64,000 nt of DNA from Syncephalastrum monosporum B8922 (taxonomy: Eukaryota; Mucoromycota; Mucoromycetes; Mucorales; Syncephalastraceae), in assembly GCA_000697355.1 (NCBI GenBank), contig JNEN01000637.1, positions 18,362 to 82,361 of the forward strand, given 5' to 3'. A program made the position numbers and the translations under genes. Positions 44,990-57,045 of this stretch are shown piece after piece; positions within the stretch are counted from its first letter, which is position 1; every line of letters begins with the position of its first letter. Below the pieces are notes generated by a model. That model had not been told where the DNA came from. It did no database searches and worked only from the letters and a program-made list of their open reading frames with translations.

Positions 44990-46418
44990 ATGGATTCACC
45001 GCAAGGCTCTTCATCTCATCCCGATGCCGAAAGTCCAAAGGCAAAGGCTTTGAACCTCTACAGAAGACGCCTCTTGGAACATCGCGAAAAAGATGCACAG
45101 CTCAAGACCTGTACGATCTCTCATTGATTGCTAAACCAACCTTGACTCAATCGCTTTGATGTTTGTCTAGTGCGACAGGGTCTTCGAGAGCTGGAAAGAG
45201 ATTACGACAAGTCCGAAGACGATATCAAGGCACTACAGAGTGTCGGTCAGGTCATTGGTGAAGTGCTGAAACAACTCGACGACGAACGATGTAAGGCGCA
45301 CGGGGAATGTGTGTTGTCATGAATGGCTGATCGCTAACGGACCATCAGTTATTGTCAAGAACACAAGTGGACCGCGCTATGTCGTGGGCTGCCGCAACAC
45401 AGTCGACAAGGAAAAGCTCAAGCAGGGTGCGCGAGTGGCCCTGGACATGACGACGCTTACCATCATGCGCATCCTGCCACGCGAGGTCGACCCGCTCGTG
45501 TACAACATGTCGATGGAGGACCCGGGTAGTATCAGCTTTGCCGGTATCGGTGGCCTGTCCGAGCAGATTCGCGAGCTGCGCGAGGTGATCGAACTGCCCC
45601 TGCTGAATCCCGAGCTCTTCTTGCGTGTCGGCATCAAGCCTCCCAAGGGCGTATTGCTGTACGGCCCGCCCGGTACAGGCAAAACCTTGTTGGCCAAGGC
45701 AGTGGCCAGCACGCTGTCTGTCAACTTTTTGAAGGTTGTGTCCTCTGCGATTGTCGACAAATACATTGGTGAAAGCGCACGATTGATTCGTGAGATGTTT
45801 GGTAAGTTCAAGACCTGGTATATCTATTGGTAGGGATGCCTGACGGTTGGTTGATAGGCTACGCAAAGGAGCATGAACCTTGTATTATTTTCATGGACGA
45901 AATCGACGCCATCGGTGGTCGTCGATTCTCGGAGGGCACGTCGGCCGATAGAGAAATCCAGCGTACGCTGATGGAACTGTTGAACCAAATGGACGGTTTC
46001 GACTACCTCGGACAGACCAAACTCATCATGGCGACCAACCGACCCGATACGCTCGACCCTGCCCTGCTGCGACCTGGCCGTCTCGATAGAAAGATTGAGA
46101 TTCCCCTGCCCAATGAGCAAGGCCGCATGGAAATCCTGAAAATCCACGCCGGTCACATCACCAAGCATGGAGAAATAGGTATTTTTTAAGGGTAGCCTAC
46201 GGATGGTCTACTGAACCCATGTGATAGATTACGAAGCCATTGTCAAGCTGTCCGACGGGTTCAACGGTGCCGACTTGCGAAACGTGTGTACCGAGGCGGG
46301 TATGTTTGCGATCCGGGAAGAACGCGATTACTGCATCCAGGAGGACTTTATGAAAGCGGTGCGCAAGGTGGCCGATGCCAAAAAGCTGGAGACCAAGTTG
46401 GATTATGACAAGATTTAA
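44990..46418 (+). CDS. RPT4: 26S proteasome regulatory ATPase Rpt4 (PSMC6)
   Basis: Five exons, 44990-45110, 45171-45290, 45349-45801, 45858-46178 and 46228-46418, give 401 aa, all junctions phase 1. An N-terminal coiled coil ('[20 protein letters not shown]') and an OB domain ('[19 protein letters not shown]') precede the AAA module. That module shows Walker A GPPGTGKT, pore-loop region '[17 protein letters not shown]', Walker B IIFMDEID, '[20 protein letters not shown]' (Arg fingers) and a C-terminal helical domain. The end lacks an HbYX motif, as expected for Rpt4. It is one of six ATPases in the base ring that unfold substrates and open the 20S gate. The gene converges on the carrier gene with 55 bp between stops. 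Confidence 0.95.
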
Positions 46419-46473
46419 TAAGAAAGTGTGTGTGTGCGACAAATACAAAAGAATTATGAAAGAAAAAACGAGT

Positions 46474-47926
46474 CTATGTACATTGGTCCATGCGTTCTTG
46501 TAGCCTTCGCGCCTTGCGCACACTCGTTGGTTCTCGGATAGGAAACGTGTCCAGCAGCTTCCAGTCAATGAGGCGGTACACGGCCCAGGAGGCTTCCAGG
46601 ACGAGGTAACTCACGCAAACCTCCAAGACACCGCCACCCCAGCCAGGATAGAAGGCAGCCAGACCGCCCTCGCGATAGGTACTTTGCACGCAGTCAAAGA
46701 AACCTCTGTAATGATAGGTGGTATCGACGCCTGTATCCTGCAGCATGAGCTTAAAAACGATGGTATCAATCGGGTAAGTGATAGCGCGGGTTAGGATGCT
46801 GCTCGTGATGCCGCACACCAGCTCTGGGAAGAAGGTGCGGATCATGGCCGTATCCTTGGCGGCGGCATTGGGTTCATGCGGAAGTGCGCCTGCCGCGGCG
46901 GTGTCGGAGGCGAGGGCCAGGATGGCAGAGTGGTCCTGCATAGCGAGTTCGTCTGCTAGGCGACGGGCGGCGCGCTGCTGCCGGCGGCGTTGCTTGGCGT
47001 CCACTTTGGCCGGGGCGGTGAGTACGCGGTAGATGCGCTTGTACAAGGCCATAAGGAGCTTTTCGCTGAGGGCGTGGAGGATGGTGGAGGGAACAAAGGA
47101 GGACGTGATCGGAAGCTGGCCGGGTGTGCTGCCAATGCCCAGAAACAGACCGAGGTCGCGCCAGTAACACCGCGCAAAGTCTTTAATAGAGCGGATGGGC
47201 CGGTGTGTGCTCGCAGGCTGGACGCGAAGGACAAGAGCATTTCGGTAAAAAGGGTATAAAAAGATGTTGATAGCGTGCGCCAAGCTACGCCGGAGTCAAG
47301 TGAGTCTCAAGCATCCTGTGCATGTATGTTGTATTTACCTAGTGCTGAAAGTCTCTATCAGGTTAGCAGCCCAGAATGAATGGTGTTTCTGCACGACGGG
47401 CGCGTAGGCGGCCACAAATGACTCGTAGGTGGCTGTGATGGCTTGTCCGAGGAGACCCAAGCCAAAGCCTGTATAGAGGCTCGACAGACCATGGACGCGG
47501 CGTGTCTCGAGCATGTACCGTGCACAGTAAAGCGGCGTATCGCGCTGCCAGCTGTCGCGGCTCGGAAACGACTGCAGCCGGTGGCGAGCGACCACGACCG
47601 GGAAGCACAGCGCATAGTTCGTCACCACCGTCCCGATCGTCAATGCCCCTCCTGCGATCCGTTCGTGTGTTTCTATTTTCACGTCAGCCTTCACAGCACA
47701 CGCGCTGGGTCTCTGTTTCTTCCTTCTTCTTTTGGTTACCTCGGCGTTCGAGAGGGGCGCTGTGTTGGCTGAGTGACGAGACGACGGCCGCGCGAGCTCG
47801 GACGATCGTGGCGGATCGGGCGCGCATGGCGGCTAAAGAAGACCCGTCGTTTTCGTCGTCTTGTTCATTTGGCACGTAGATGCTGCTGCCGAGCGACAGC
47901 AGGCTCAAGTACCCCGTCAGCGTCAT
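46474..47926 (-). CDS. SLC25A46-like mitochondrial carrier-fold protein
   Basis: Three exons, 47926-47740, 47672-47339 and 47284-46474, give 443 aa. The C-terminal third has a carrier repeat 'LTRAITYPIDTIVFKL' (the PxD/E signature helix), 'YRGFFDCVQSTYREGGLAAF' and 'YPGWGGGVLEVCVSYLV'. Earlier repeats are diverged, with 'FPVVVARHRLQSF' and 'LYTGFGLGLLGQ'. A long soluble N-terminus (about 75 aa) and a basic central insertion ('KQRRRQQRAARRLADE') are unlike metabolite carriers. The pattern fits SLC25A46/Ugo1-type proteins, which sit in the outer membrane and act in mitochondrial fusion, fission and lipid transfer rather than transport. Assignment within this divergent group is tentative. Confidence 0.75.
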
Positions 47927-49715
47927 GAAATACAGTAGTCACTTAGCAGGCCAGACGTACAGGATACAAGAAATAAAGGCAATGGCGCACCTGGCGCACT
48001 CCGCTGCTGCTGCTTCGGCTTCTGCTCGCGGCGAAAATTACATAATGAGTGGCCCGAATCAAGGGTTTTGTTATGCATTTTCTGTACGTAATTGGCTCAT
48101 ACCCATCCAGGCTCAACCATCATTCCTGAGCTGTTAACACTCACTCACCGAGTAAAACAGGTGTATGGTATCCATCGCGTCATCTGAAGGCATGCATATT
48201 CCTTCCTTATGAAAAGAAGAAAGGCAGTCCTAAAACCATGATATCCTCGGATGAATGGACAGTGGCGCACGTGTACGGTGCATTGTTATGGTTACCGATA
48301 CAGTGGGCTGGCAAGCCAGTAAAGCCGGAGATGGGGTCGTACATAACTCATTCAGGCTTGGCTCAAAGTCAAAAATCCAGTCAAGCTGCATAATCATGTG
48401 CAAAAATAGTGAGAAGTCGATGTATCTGCTTGTGTTGTCAGTATACGAAGCAATGCCATACGTATAGAGCGTGCCAAGTTCCCTATATGTTACATTTTCT
48501 GTTACATGCATATTCTTAATGAAATCGAGAGACAGAAAAGAGCTTAAAAGCAATAATAGCATTACATACATAAAGCCAAGGGATGATTCAGCCAAATCAT
48601 TATGGGCTCTCCTTTCTTTTGTTTTCTTCCGTGGAGCTGGCAATTTAGTGGACCGCTCAGGGTTCTTGCTGGCCAAGAAAAAAAAATAATTCTATTCATG
48701 AACAAAGGGCCGACAGCATGCACATAGAATGCTGATTTTTTACCCGCTCTCAGAACACCGACATGGTGGTACGGCATTGCATACAAAAATGACACTAATA
48801 AGATCAAACACAGAGAGGTACACACGTATTGGAAAAAGGTGAAGAGATATATTGTCTTCCGTTGATGAGGCCGTGACACGTTGGACAAAAAAAGGAGAGA
48901 GCTATACAGATAGTCAAACGGTGACGTGACAGATTCACTTTGATTCTCCATACTGTACTCTCTCCTGTTTTGAGAAGACACCATGATGGCGAACACAGAA
49001 AAAAAGATTTCATCTAAAATTAATGACTGTCCGTAGGTAGATGCCGAATTACCCGAGGTAGAGAAAAAGCAGAGACAAAACGTTACGTATCTATTCTGCG
49101 CCCGATCGCATTTTGAAGAGCAGCAATAGCTACTAAGCACGCAGAGTGTACGCCATTTTCGGTTGGCTGGGCTTAAGGAGACACACATAAAAGCTATTAT
49201 TATGGTGCGCTCAGTCCACACTGCCTCAATAAAGGCGGCTCGTCACCGACGCACACTAAAACTGCCAAGCGGTCCCTGAATAAAACCTACTGGGCATATG
49301 TACACAGAAAAAAAAAAAAAAAACCACCAACAACAATACAATGGATCCCCGCCCTGATAGAACCGCTTCCCTCATTCCCTTAACCTGGAAGGCAAATGAA
49401 AAAAGGCAGCATTGCATCTGTACAAACGTAGACAACAAACCGATCTTTTATCATTGCGGCGCCTCAATTGCATACCTGAAACGAGCCACACTCGGCAATG
49501 TGCTGTGTTTGTCTTGGAAGAGGAAGAAGAAATCAATGTTGCACAAGCTAAATTGTCACGCAGACAGCACGGGAAGCGGTACGCTTTAAATACAAACGTA
49601 CTGCTTGCTTCAATTCCTCTTTATCTCTTTTCTTTTCCACTTTTCAACACCCCTTCCCTTCACTTTTCGCGAAGCTACTTTCGCCCCACCACTTCCTTTC
49701 CTTTCTTTATTCATC
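47927..49715. other. Long divergent intergenic region
   Basis: About 1.8 kb between the carrier gene (minus) and the secreted protein gene (plus). Several AT-rich frames exist, the longest at 48562-49221 minus (219 codons), but composition is non-coding-like, with many rare hydrophobic/Cys residues and no domain. Poly-A/T tracts are frequent (for example about 49307-49323). No RNA gene is recognised. Confidence 0.4.
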
Positions 49716-50496
49716 ATGTACAAAGTACTTGTATCGCTTGCCATTATCATGGCAGCCTGTATGGCGACGCTGGTCTCAGCCATACCCATTCCCGCCTCCT
49801 TCCACGCCAAGCGCGCCGCCGCCGCCGTCGATTTAGCGAGCTATGAAGCTGCCAATGCGGCCGCACTCGCCTCGATGCAGAAGGCGCAAAACGACGCTAT
49901 TGCGAAACAATCCGCCATCAACGCTAAGCAGATTGCTGCCAACAAGGCCCAAGAATCCAAGAATGCGGCTGCTGTGCAGTCGCAGGCTTATGGCGGTAGC
50001 TCCAACACGAAGAAGCATTCGAAGCCCACCGCAACCCCCACCGCCGCATCTTCCGCCAAAGCAACGTCCACCACCTCCGGCAAAAAATCGAAATCGACTT
50101 CGACCTCGTCTTCGTCTTCGGGTAGCGGATCGTATAAGTTCTCGGGCGATGGTACCTGGTACAACCCCGGCATGGGTTCCTGCGGTATCGAAAACTCGGC
50201 CACGGATTTGATCGCTGCCATGAACGTAGAGCAGATGGCCAACGGTGGCAACCCCAACAGCAACAAGAACTGCAACCGCAAGGTCAACATTAAGGGTCCC
50301 AACGGTACCGTTACTGTTACGGTGACGGATACCTGCCCTTCCTGCGCCTCAGGCAGCATTGGTATGTCCTGATACACACTTGATGTGTTCATGTGTGCTG
50401 ACCCTTTTTTCTGATGTAGATCTGAGTCCCGCCGCCTTTGAGAAGATTGCGTCCCTGGCTGACGGTCGTGTCACTATCAACTGGAACTGGGCCTAA
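49716..50496 (+). CDS. Secreted double-psi beta-barrel (expansin/RlpA-like) protein
   Basis: Two exons, 49716-50361 and 50420-50496, give 240 aa. A signal peptide (1 to about 22) is followed by a likely Kex2 site (KR at 32-33), an Ala/Lys-rich helical stretch (35-90), and a Ser/Thr/Lys linker (100-138) suited to O-glycosylation. A DPBB domain follows (about 139-240) with 'GDGTWYNPGMGSCG', 'NCNRKVNIKGPNG', 'VTVTDTCPSC' and 'DLSPAAFEKIA'. The conserved T-D-x-C-x2-C and the DLSP..F end are typical of barwin/expansin-like fungal proteins. By family such proteins bind or loosen cell-wall polysaccharide; the catalytic Asp of GH45-type relatives is not assured here. Confidence 0.82.
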
Positions 50497-51125
50497 AGCA
50501 CATCTTTTATCGCTCCAGCACACCTTCCCATCATGTACTTCTAGTGGCCTAGACACACGTTTCCTTGTTTCTACTATGTATATCACTCCAAACTTCTTGT
50601 TTTTTTTTATTATTTCCACCGGGAAAATAAAAAAAAAAAGACGCTCTCGCTCTTTGCCTTTCCTTGCGCATTCGAGCAAGAAGCAGCAGAAGAAACGCAT
50701 ACCACGTCTCCCACCCACAAATGCGTTTTAGATTCAACTTCCTGCATAGCACGTTCATGTGTTCCATGCCTCCTCAAAGGATGCTACCGTCAGTCGTATA
50801 TGGATAGTATCTACACCCCTTTGATTATTCAGAGGCTACTGATATGAAAAAATATGCCTCCACGCTATTTTCGGATAGTTTTGAAAACGAAATAAATATA
50901 ATATGGGCATCCAAAAAAGTCCAAATCACGATAATTAAAAGGTGTGAAACTTTATTAGGCGCAAATACAATGAAAGCTGCAGTATATAGTTCTTTATTAC
51001 TCTCGAAATTACAAAGAAAAACGATCAAGGCGTTAGTAGGTGTATGAATGTAGTGTACTAAATAAAAGGCTATTGTGATTGTGAAGGGATATCTTGTTTT
51101 AAGGTAAAGAAGAGGGACAAGGACG
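50497..51125. other. Convergent 3' intergenic region
   Basis: The AT-rich region lies between the stop codons of the secreted protein (plus) and the Sec2-like gene (minus). It has poly-A and poly-T tracts (for example 50590-50640) and no supportable gene. Confidence 0.5.
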
Positions 51126-53199
51126 TCAAGACAGGGCGGTCGCAGCGGTGGACATGACGTCTACTATCGATGTGGAGGGAGCAGTGGAGGTGGTGGAGGT
51201 GGTGGAGGCAGTAGGGTTCTCTTCTTGACCTGGGACGGCGAGGTTGATGGAGCTCGTGTGCTTTTGTGCACGACCAAAGCTATCGTTCGACGGTTTCGTG
51301 CGAGGCAACGGAGACGACTCGCTGACGACCGGCGGAACTTGGATCTGAGGCGAAGTGGCCTTTCCCACTGCGTCAGCTTTGACACCGAGGTTTCGCAGCG
51401 TCCATGGCAAGGCGCCTAATCTGTTACAACAAATATGTGTGAGTATAGACCCGAAAAGTCAACCTCGTCATCTCATCTGGCCCCCAAAAGATCGGCAGCA
51501 ACCAGAAAATAGTTCCTGTTTTTTCTTACCTGGCGTAAAACATTTGGAGACGGAGCCGGGTCGCCTCCTGGTACAGATCAGGCACAGTGCGGCTACTGTA
51601 GTATCCCTGACGGACATTCCGAATAAAGACATAAAACTCGCAAACAGCGACGAGTCGGTCGCGGCAGTAGCGGTCGATGCAGGCCCAGTCGTCAAAGTAG
51701 GATGTCCGGAACCGATACGGCAGCTCGGGCTGGTCCTGACGGCCGCAGGCCTGGCACGCGCCCGCATTGTTGAGTGGGTTACCGCCGTTTGAGATGCGCT
51801 CCCAAATCAGGGCCTTGGAGGACGAGATGCGGAGGGGCGAATCGGCCGAGCGCTGGGACTGTTCCTCGGCAAACCCAGGCGGGGTATCTTCAATGAAGCA
51901 TGTGTTCATCACGATGGCCTCACCCACCTTGCGGGGCGAGAGGCGTGGGTTGGCTCCGAACCGCAGGCATGGGTCGACGTCCTCATTCTGAATGTTTTTC
52001 AGGAACGAGAGGCTGTGCAGTTTCCGGAGGGGCATGGACGGGCTGGCCTTGACGAACTCTTCAAACTCGGCGAGCATCATAGGGTCCATCCAGTCGTGCG
52101 GGACGAGGCCGGGGGAGGCATTCTCCGGGAAGAACGCGGCGAGGTCGCGGGCAGCGCGCCGTTCAGGGTCGGCCTGTGCGGTTCCTGCTGAGTCGAGGTC
52201 ATCCGAGGCGTCATCCAAAGGGTCGGGTATAGCAGGCGAATGATGTGGGTGTTGGTGTTGGTGTTGTTGATGCTGCTGTTGCTGCTGCTGCTGAAGTTGG
52301 CTGCTCTCGTCGGCCATTTCTTCCATCTTGAGCCGAAGCTCCTTGAGCTGCATTTGCTCAGCCGCGAGCTGCTCGCGCGTCTCTTGGAGCTGCTTCTCGA
52401 GGTGTTTCTGGGCGACCTCGAGATTGTGTTTCTCACGTTTCTCGTTGGCGACCATGCCATTGGCTTCCTCGAACAAGCGGCGCGACAAATCCTCGAGCTC
52501 GCTCTCGACCATGTCTTTGGAATGCTGTATCTCGGCTACGCGCTCGATTTCGTCCACGTACTTGTCGTTCAGCATCTCCATGTCTCTTTTGAGGGCGCGG
52601 AACTCTTCATCTTTGCTTGCGAGGTGGCTCTCGACCTCGTTGACAGAGGCCTGGAGCGAGTCGATTTCTTTCCGCTGGCCGGCAATGCGGACCTGCTCCT
52701 CTTTGAGCCGAGTCTCGAGATCCTTGATTTCCTGCTCGTGCGAGCGCTTTTCGCTCTGGAGCTGCTCGAGGATGGGTATCGTCCGCTCGCAGAGTGAGCA
52801 CTGGGTTGAGGTCGGAGAGGCGAGAATGTGGTTGCAGGGGCAGTCCTGCTGTTGCTGTTGTAGAGGGCGAGGAGGCTGTGTCAGGGTGTGAATGTCGTCG
52901 CTCGAGGATGAGCGTGGCGTGGACAGGTGTTTGTAGCTAACGCTGCGCTGCTGTATACGAAGAGGCGTAGGCGAGGACGAACTGGGCGACATGGGGAGCG
53001 AGGGTGGAAGTGGGATGAATTTGGGTTCGGGGTTCATTGCCTTGTCGACCACCGCTGCCTGCAAGCGTGAATAGAGACCTGCAATGTTCCTGGCTCTGTC
53101 GTCTGCTGCGAGTGGTGAATCAAGCCCAATTGTGTTGTCGTTATTGCTCATATTGTTGCTGTTGTTATTGTTGTTACTATTCGTGTGGTCGACGGCCAT
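51126..53199 (-). CDS. SEC2: Sec2/Rabin-type Rab guanine-nucleotide exchange factor
   Basis: Two exons, 53199-51530 and 51420-51126, give 654 aa. An Asn-rich, Ser/Pro-rich N-terminus holds a Cys motif ('CPCNHI...CSLCERTI'). A long coiled coil (about 145-335) follows, including 'SRRLFEEANGMVANEKREKH', the signature of the Sec2p GEF helix pair. After a Gln/His-rich linker come acidic and conserved segments ('RKLHSLSFLKNIQNEDVDPC', 'TCFIEDTPPGF', 'CQACGR'). The last region, 'YFDDWACIDRYCRDRLVAVC' and 'FYVFIRNVRQGYY', resembles the fungal Sec2/Rabin C-terminal part. By family it activates Sec4/Rab8 on secretory vesicles for polarised exocytosis, recruited by Ypt31/Rab11 and the exocyst. The C-terminal tail is Ser/Thr-rich. 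Confidence 0.85.
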
Positions 53200-53316
53200 A
53201 ACGAACAAACGAGCGAACGAAAGGGACAAAGACTTGGATAAAAGAAGAAACCGCAAATCTAAGTGGTCCACACATTGAGGCGGGGTGTCAATTTGGACGA
53301 AGTACCAAGTTACAGC

Positions 53317-54317
53317 TTACAGCGTGGCTGGAGTCACTGACCCTCGCCAAAGGCTTCTTATTACTTTTCTATTGATGATATGTCTGTCTACTACGCTTTC
53401 TACATGGCATTGCCGTAGGTTGCCGTACATGTGCCCGCCGAGTCCTTTTTGATGGATAATGACGTTGCCTGCAAATTTATGACCTAGATAGAGATGCATT
53501 ATACGTATTCAATTAAGCGAGTGAGTAGGTGCTTCTTAACTTTACTTCCATATTCAGTCTTTTCTTTGTTACCTCCAAAATGACTTGTGCCCCATACTTC
53601 AGCGTTCTTTAGTCCACGCTCTTTAAAAACTCTGCGGAACTCGTCTACTATGAGTGGGCCGAGAATACCGCACCGCTTATCGCGCATCGTGTGTGTGCAG
53701 ACCAACACGACGGTATCCACGTCCATGTCTTCACACGGGATATCAGGCAACGCTGTTGCTTTGGGTTCCTTCCACAGGGTCTCCAGGACAGAGTAAAAGG
53801 GCGACTGAGTCAGTGCCTTTGGATCCACTGCACGGTACTTCTTAAAATCAGGGAACACGAGGATATCCGGCCTGGCTCCTCGCTCGGAGGGTCGCTCGCA
53901 GACGGTCGTGAGGAGATCAAGTGGGCTGCTGTCAAGGTTACGGTGTTGCTTCAAGAAGTCATTCTTCGCGAGCTCGGTCGACTGAACATAGCCACCTTTC
54001 ACCGCCTCAACCTTGGCCCGGTTCCACTCGGGTGCGTCCTGCCCGATGCAGGCCACGATATGCCGCGCACTCGGGGGCCGCTCAGGAAAAGGGTCCGCAA
54101 AATCGACCTTGCCGCCAATCACGTTTGGGAGCGGGTGGTTCTTGCAGGGCACATAGCCGTTCTCAAAGGTGCGGTTCGCTTCGCCAGGGCAGCAGGGCTC
54201 GAACCGATCGAGTGGAAAAGGCTCGTTGTCGAACGGAATGGCCGAATGGGATTGCCTCACCCGGAGTATAGGACGGATAGGCAGTCCACGAATGCGAGGT
54301 ACGACGGATCGCAGCAT
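53317..54317 (-). CDS. AIM32: Aim32-like thioredoxin-like ferredoxin protein
   Basis: Two exons, 54317-53573 and 53483-53317, give 303 aa. A basic N-terminus ('LRSVVPRIRGLPIRPILRVR') suits mitochondrial import. Family landmarks are 'VACIGQDAPEW', 'ILVFPDFKKY', 'VLVCTHTMRDKRCGILGPLI', and the C-terminal H-x-GGHKFAGN motif, here split by the intron: SHFGG / HKFAGNVII. The donor at 53572 was chosen over a later one because it rebuilds this motif exactly. The C-x6-C pair and the His of the last motif are candidate [2Fe-2S] ligands, as in Apd1/Aim32 proteins (thioredoxin fold). By family it acts in mitochondrial redox or iron-sulfur biology. The gene ends 117 bp before the Sec2-like ATG. Confidence 0.85.
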
Positions 54318-55976
54318 GGCAGTGAAGAGGTATAAGCGATCGGTGGAGGTATAAACTTCTCTTTTTCTGCAAAAGGTGCTTCTTTTATATTGACAAAAGT
54401 CCGCCTTTTCGACAGGCAGTTGATCCGGTTGGCCGCGGGCATTTTCCCCGGTTGGCCGCGACCCATCTACGTACATTATGTCATTACCAAACAAGGATTG
54501 TATTCACCTAATCTCCATGGAAAGGTCTCTTTCTGGCAATGCTCTCCAGAATTTTCTTATATTCTAAAGAAGGAATTGAGAGTCGCTTGTGATAATTGCG
54601 TTTTCATGGTAGTGCCATTCTACTGTATCATTGGTCAAGACGCTCTACAATTCATGCATTAGATACTGCTTGATAACCAGCCTCACCATGAATTACGAAT
54701 GGAAAACGTATCACTGATAGCTGATGCCTGATGCCTGGTAATAATATATCGCAAGCAAAATAACCTCATTATTACACTACTTATTGAGAATATGACGGGT
54801 TGGGATATCTCTCGTCATCTCACGCGAGCATATTCTCATTGAGGCCGTCTAATGCAGAAGCACTCACTGTTGGCCGTTACTGACTAGCGAGCTTTAGCTT
54901 TTCTTCTAAGGTGGAAAATAAAGGGAAAGTCGAGTCACCATTAATACTATAAGCATTGTATCTGCTATGGCAAGATATTTAAGGATATGCATTATATTCT
55001 ATCGAGAAGCTGGACGTACCGTTTACATATCAAAGGGGCAACCATACGGTTTGTTCCAATTAAAGTACAACGCCTGATCTGTGTATATCCGGCCATCGAG
55101 TCAAACGAGATGAGCAGCACTGGTCGAGTCGTCTTTACCACTTAAGACCAATTGTTCGCTGTTGGTGCAGTCTCGTTAGCCAAATGTGTCCAAGATGCAT
55201 GAGACGGAATTCCTTGTGAAAAATTGAATGCATTCAGGGGGGCATAACACACTGTATCGCTAAATATCCTGCATTCGCTGCAATCGAAGATCCTGAACGC
55301 ATATGTCATATGAAAGCCTTGATAATCGCCGAAATGGATTTAAACGTGAGCACCCCAGAAGTACGGAAGCATAAAAAATGGCGGAGGGAGAGCGTAATAT
55401 GTTTGAGCGACAGTGATCGGGTGTATGTGTATGTCCCGAGCTTGTTCGTAGCTACCATAAGTAGGACGTACGAACAAGTTCAGTGCCCTTCCACCGGGAC
55501 AAAAATACCATTTCGCCCACGTCCATTTTCGCCTGTTAGCAGGGCAACTGAACGTTGGGGTGCATACACCGTTGTAGGTGAAAGAAGTACATGACTTACC
55601 AATACACCATGAAAAAAAAGAGAGTTGCATGGATGCCATTGGTCGGGTTGAGAGAAAACCGCCAAACAGTGTGTCACGGGACGATGGGGTTCTCGCTCGT
55701 GACACACAGGATATGAGTTTGTTCTTATGCATGCGCCTACGCTATGGCTCTATAGTACAATTGAACTTTCCACTACAGTTCGCCTGGCTCATTATTCCCA
55801 ATATACTCATATAAAACAGGCGATACATCTCTCCTACTTTGCCATATTCAAACAAATCACCGACTGAAAGCGTGTGTATGTCCCCAATTTTTTAATCGAC
55901 ACATAGGGATTTTCCACCGCTCTTTTTTTTCACTTTTTTCTCCAACTTCACGCATACACAGCCCATATACACAACA
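54318..55976. other. Intergenic, no supportable gene
   Basis: About 1.65 kb between Aim32-like (minus) and NC2beta (plus). The open frames are short and motif-free. A pyrimidine-rich stretch ending 'ctccaacttcacgcatacac' just before 55977 is the likely NC2beta initiation region. Confidence 0.45.
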
Positions 55977-56614
55977 ATGAGCGATAACGAACGCTCAGGC
56001 GCAAGCTCAGGTTTGGCGGATGACGAGTTGTCATTGCCCAAAGGTAGGATTTGCGTTGCTTTCGAGCGCACGTCATCTTCACGGTCCTAATTAACTTGCA
56101 TGGCTAGCCACCGTACAGAAATTGATCAACGAAATGATGCCCGACGACGTAATGTGTGCCAGAGACACCCGCGATCTCTTGATTGACTCTTGCGTCGGTA
56201 AGCAACTTTGCACACCCGTAGCCGACCAGCGACCCCAGTAGACTGACCAGGATGTCACGTTAGAATTTATCCATCTGATCGCGTCCGAAGCCAACGAGAT
56301 TTGCGAGAAAGAAACCAAAAAGACGATCGCAGGCGAACATGTCGTCGCTGCCCTTCAGACACTCGGCTTCGAAGAGTATGTCGAAGAAGTCGACGAGGTT
56401 TTCAAGGAACACAAGAAGCAACAAAAGGTAACCGTGTGAGACACATATATGATATCATACTCTATGTATGTTGACAACATCCATGGTATTTTAGGAGCGC
56501 GACCGGAAAAGCACCCGACTGGAAAACACCGGTATCGCAGAGGAAGAGCTTTTACGGCAGCAAGAGATGCTCTTTGCTCAGTCGAGGCTCAAATTCGAGG
56601 CACAGCAGCAATAG
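55977..56614 (+). CDS. NCB2: Negative cofactor 2 beta (Dr1)
   Basis: Four exons, 55977-56043, 56108-56197, 56264-56427 and 56495-56614, give 146 aa. After a short acidic tail, a histone fold (about 20-100) reads 'LPKATVQKLINEMMPDD', 'CARDTRDLLIDSCVEFIHLI', 'ASEANEICEKETKKTIAGEH' and 'VVAALQTLGFEEYVEEV', nearly identical in pattern to Dr1/NC2beta. The C-terminal helix ends Gln-rich. With NC2alpha (Drap1/Bur6) it binds TBP on DNA and blocks TFIIA/TFIIB, tuning RNA polymerase II initiation. All four splice sites agree in phase. Confidence 0.93.
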
Positions 56615-57045
56615 TTTCCATTCTTTGCCTATTCTTTGTGCTTATATTTTGCTCCTTTTCTCCCATCTTGCTCCTTCATTTACTGACCTGTCCCCTCGCC
56701 ACCCAGCTCTACGCACAAACTCACCCACGCGCGCATTTCCTACCTGTAGTCCCGCTCATACTCGTACATACAATATATCTCTTCTCCTTCTTCCTTACGT
56801 CTCTACAGAAGCATGCTGATTGTGGACATCGGCCAAGGCCTTTATCATCAATGGATATGACATAGTAGGCATCAGGCATAGATGGAATGATAAGATAACT
56901 AGCAGTGGTGAATCTGCAATAATTCACTGCAATTTGGGTGGGTGGCGCTCTCGGTGCGTGACGCGTTGTCTTCTTTGCCTCGATTTTTGCTGCCCATCAT
57001 TTTTTGCCCTCCTTCTGTCTTTTCAAACACTCCTCCGTCTGTGAA
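56615..57045. other. Intergenic between NC2beta and NOP56
   Basis: AT- and pyrimidine-rich; it ends with a C/T-rich tract ('cctccttctgtcttttc' at about 57009) that fits initiation of NOP56. No gene or RNA recognised. Confidence 0.45.

Noticed and set aside
48562..49221. 219-codon minus-strand frame in the long intergenic region
   Set aside because: No domain, odd Cys/Phe-rich composition, AT-rich DNA and no promoter or splice support.
53499..53572. Read-through of Aim32-like exon 1 to the GTATAA donor
   Set aside because: It would break the H-x-GGHKFAGN motif and the phase; the GTAACA donor at 53572 rebuilds it.
53691..54335. 214-codon plus-strand frame
   Set aside because: Antisense to the Aim32-like exon 1, which has conserved family motifs.
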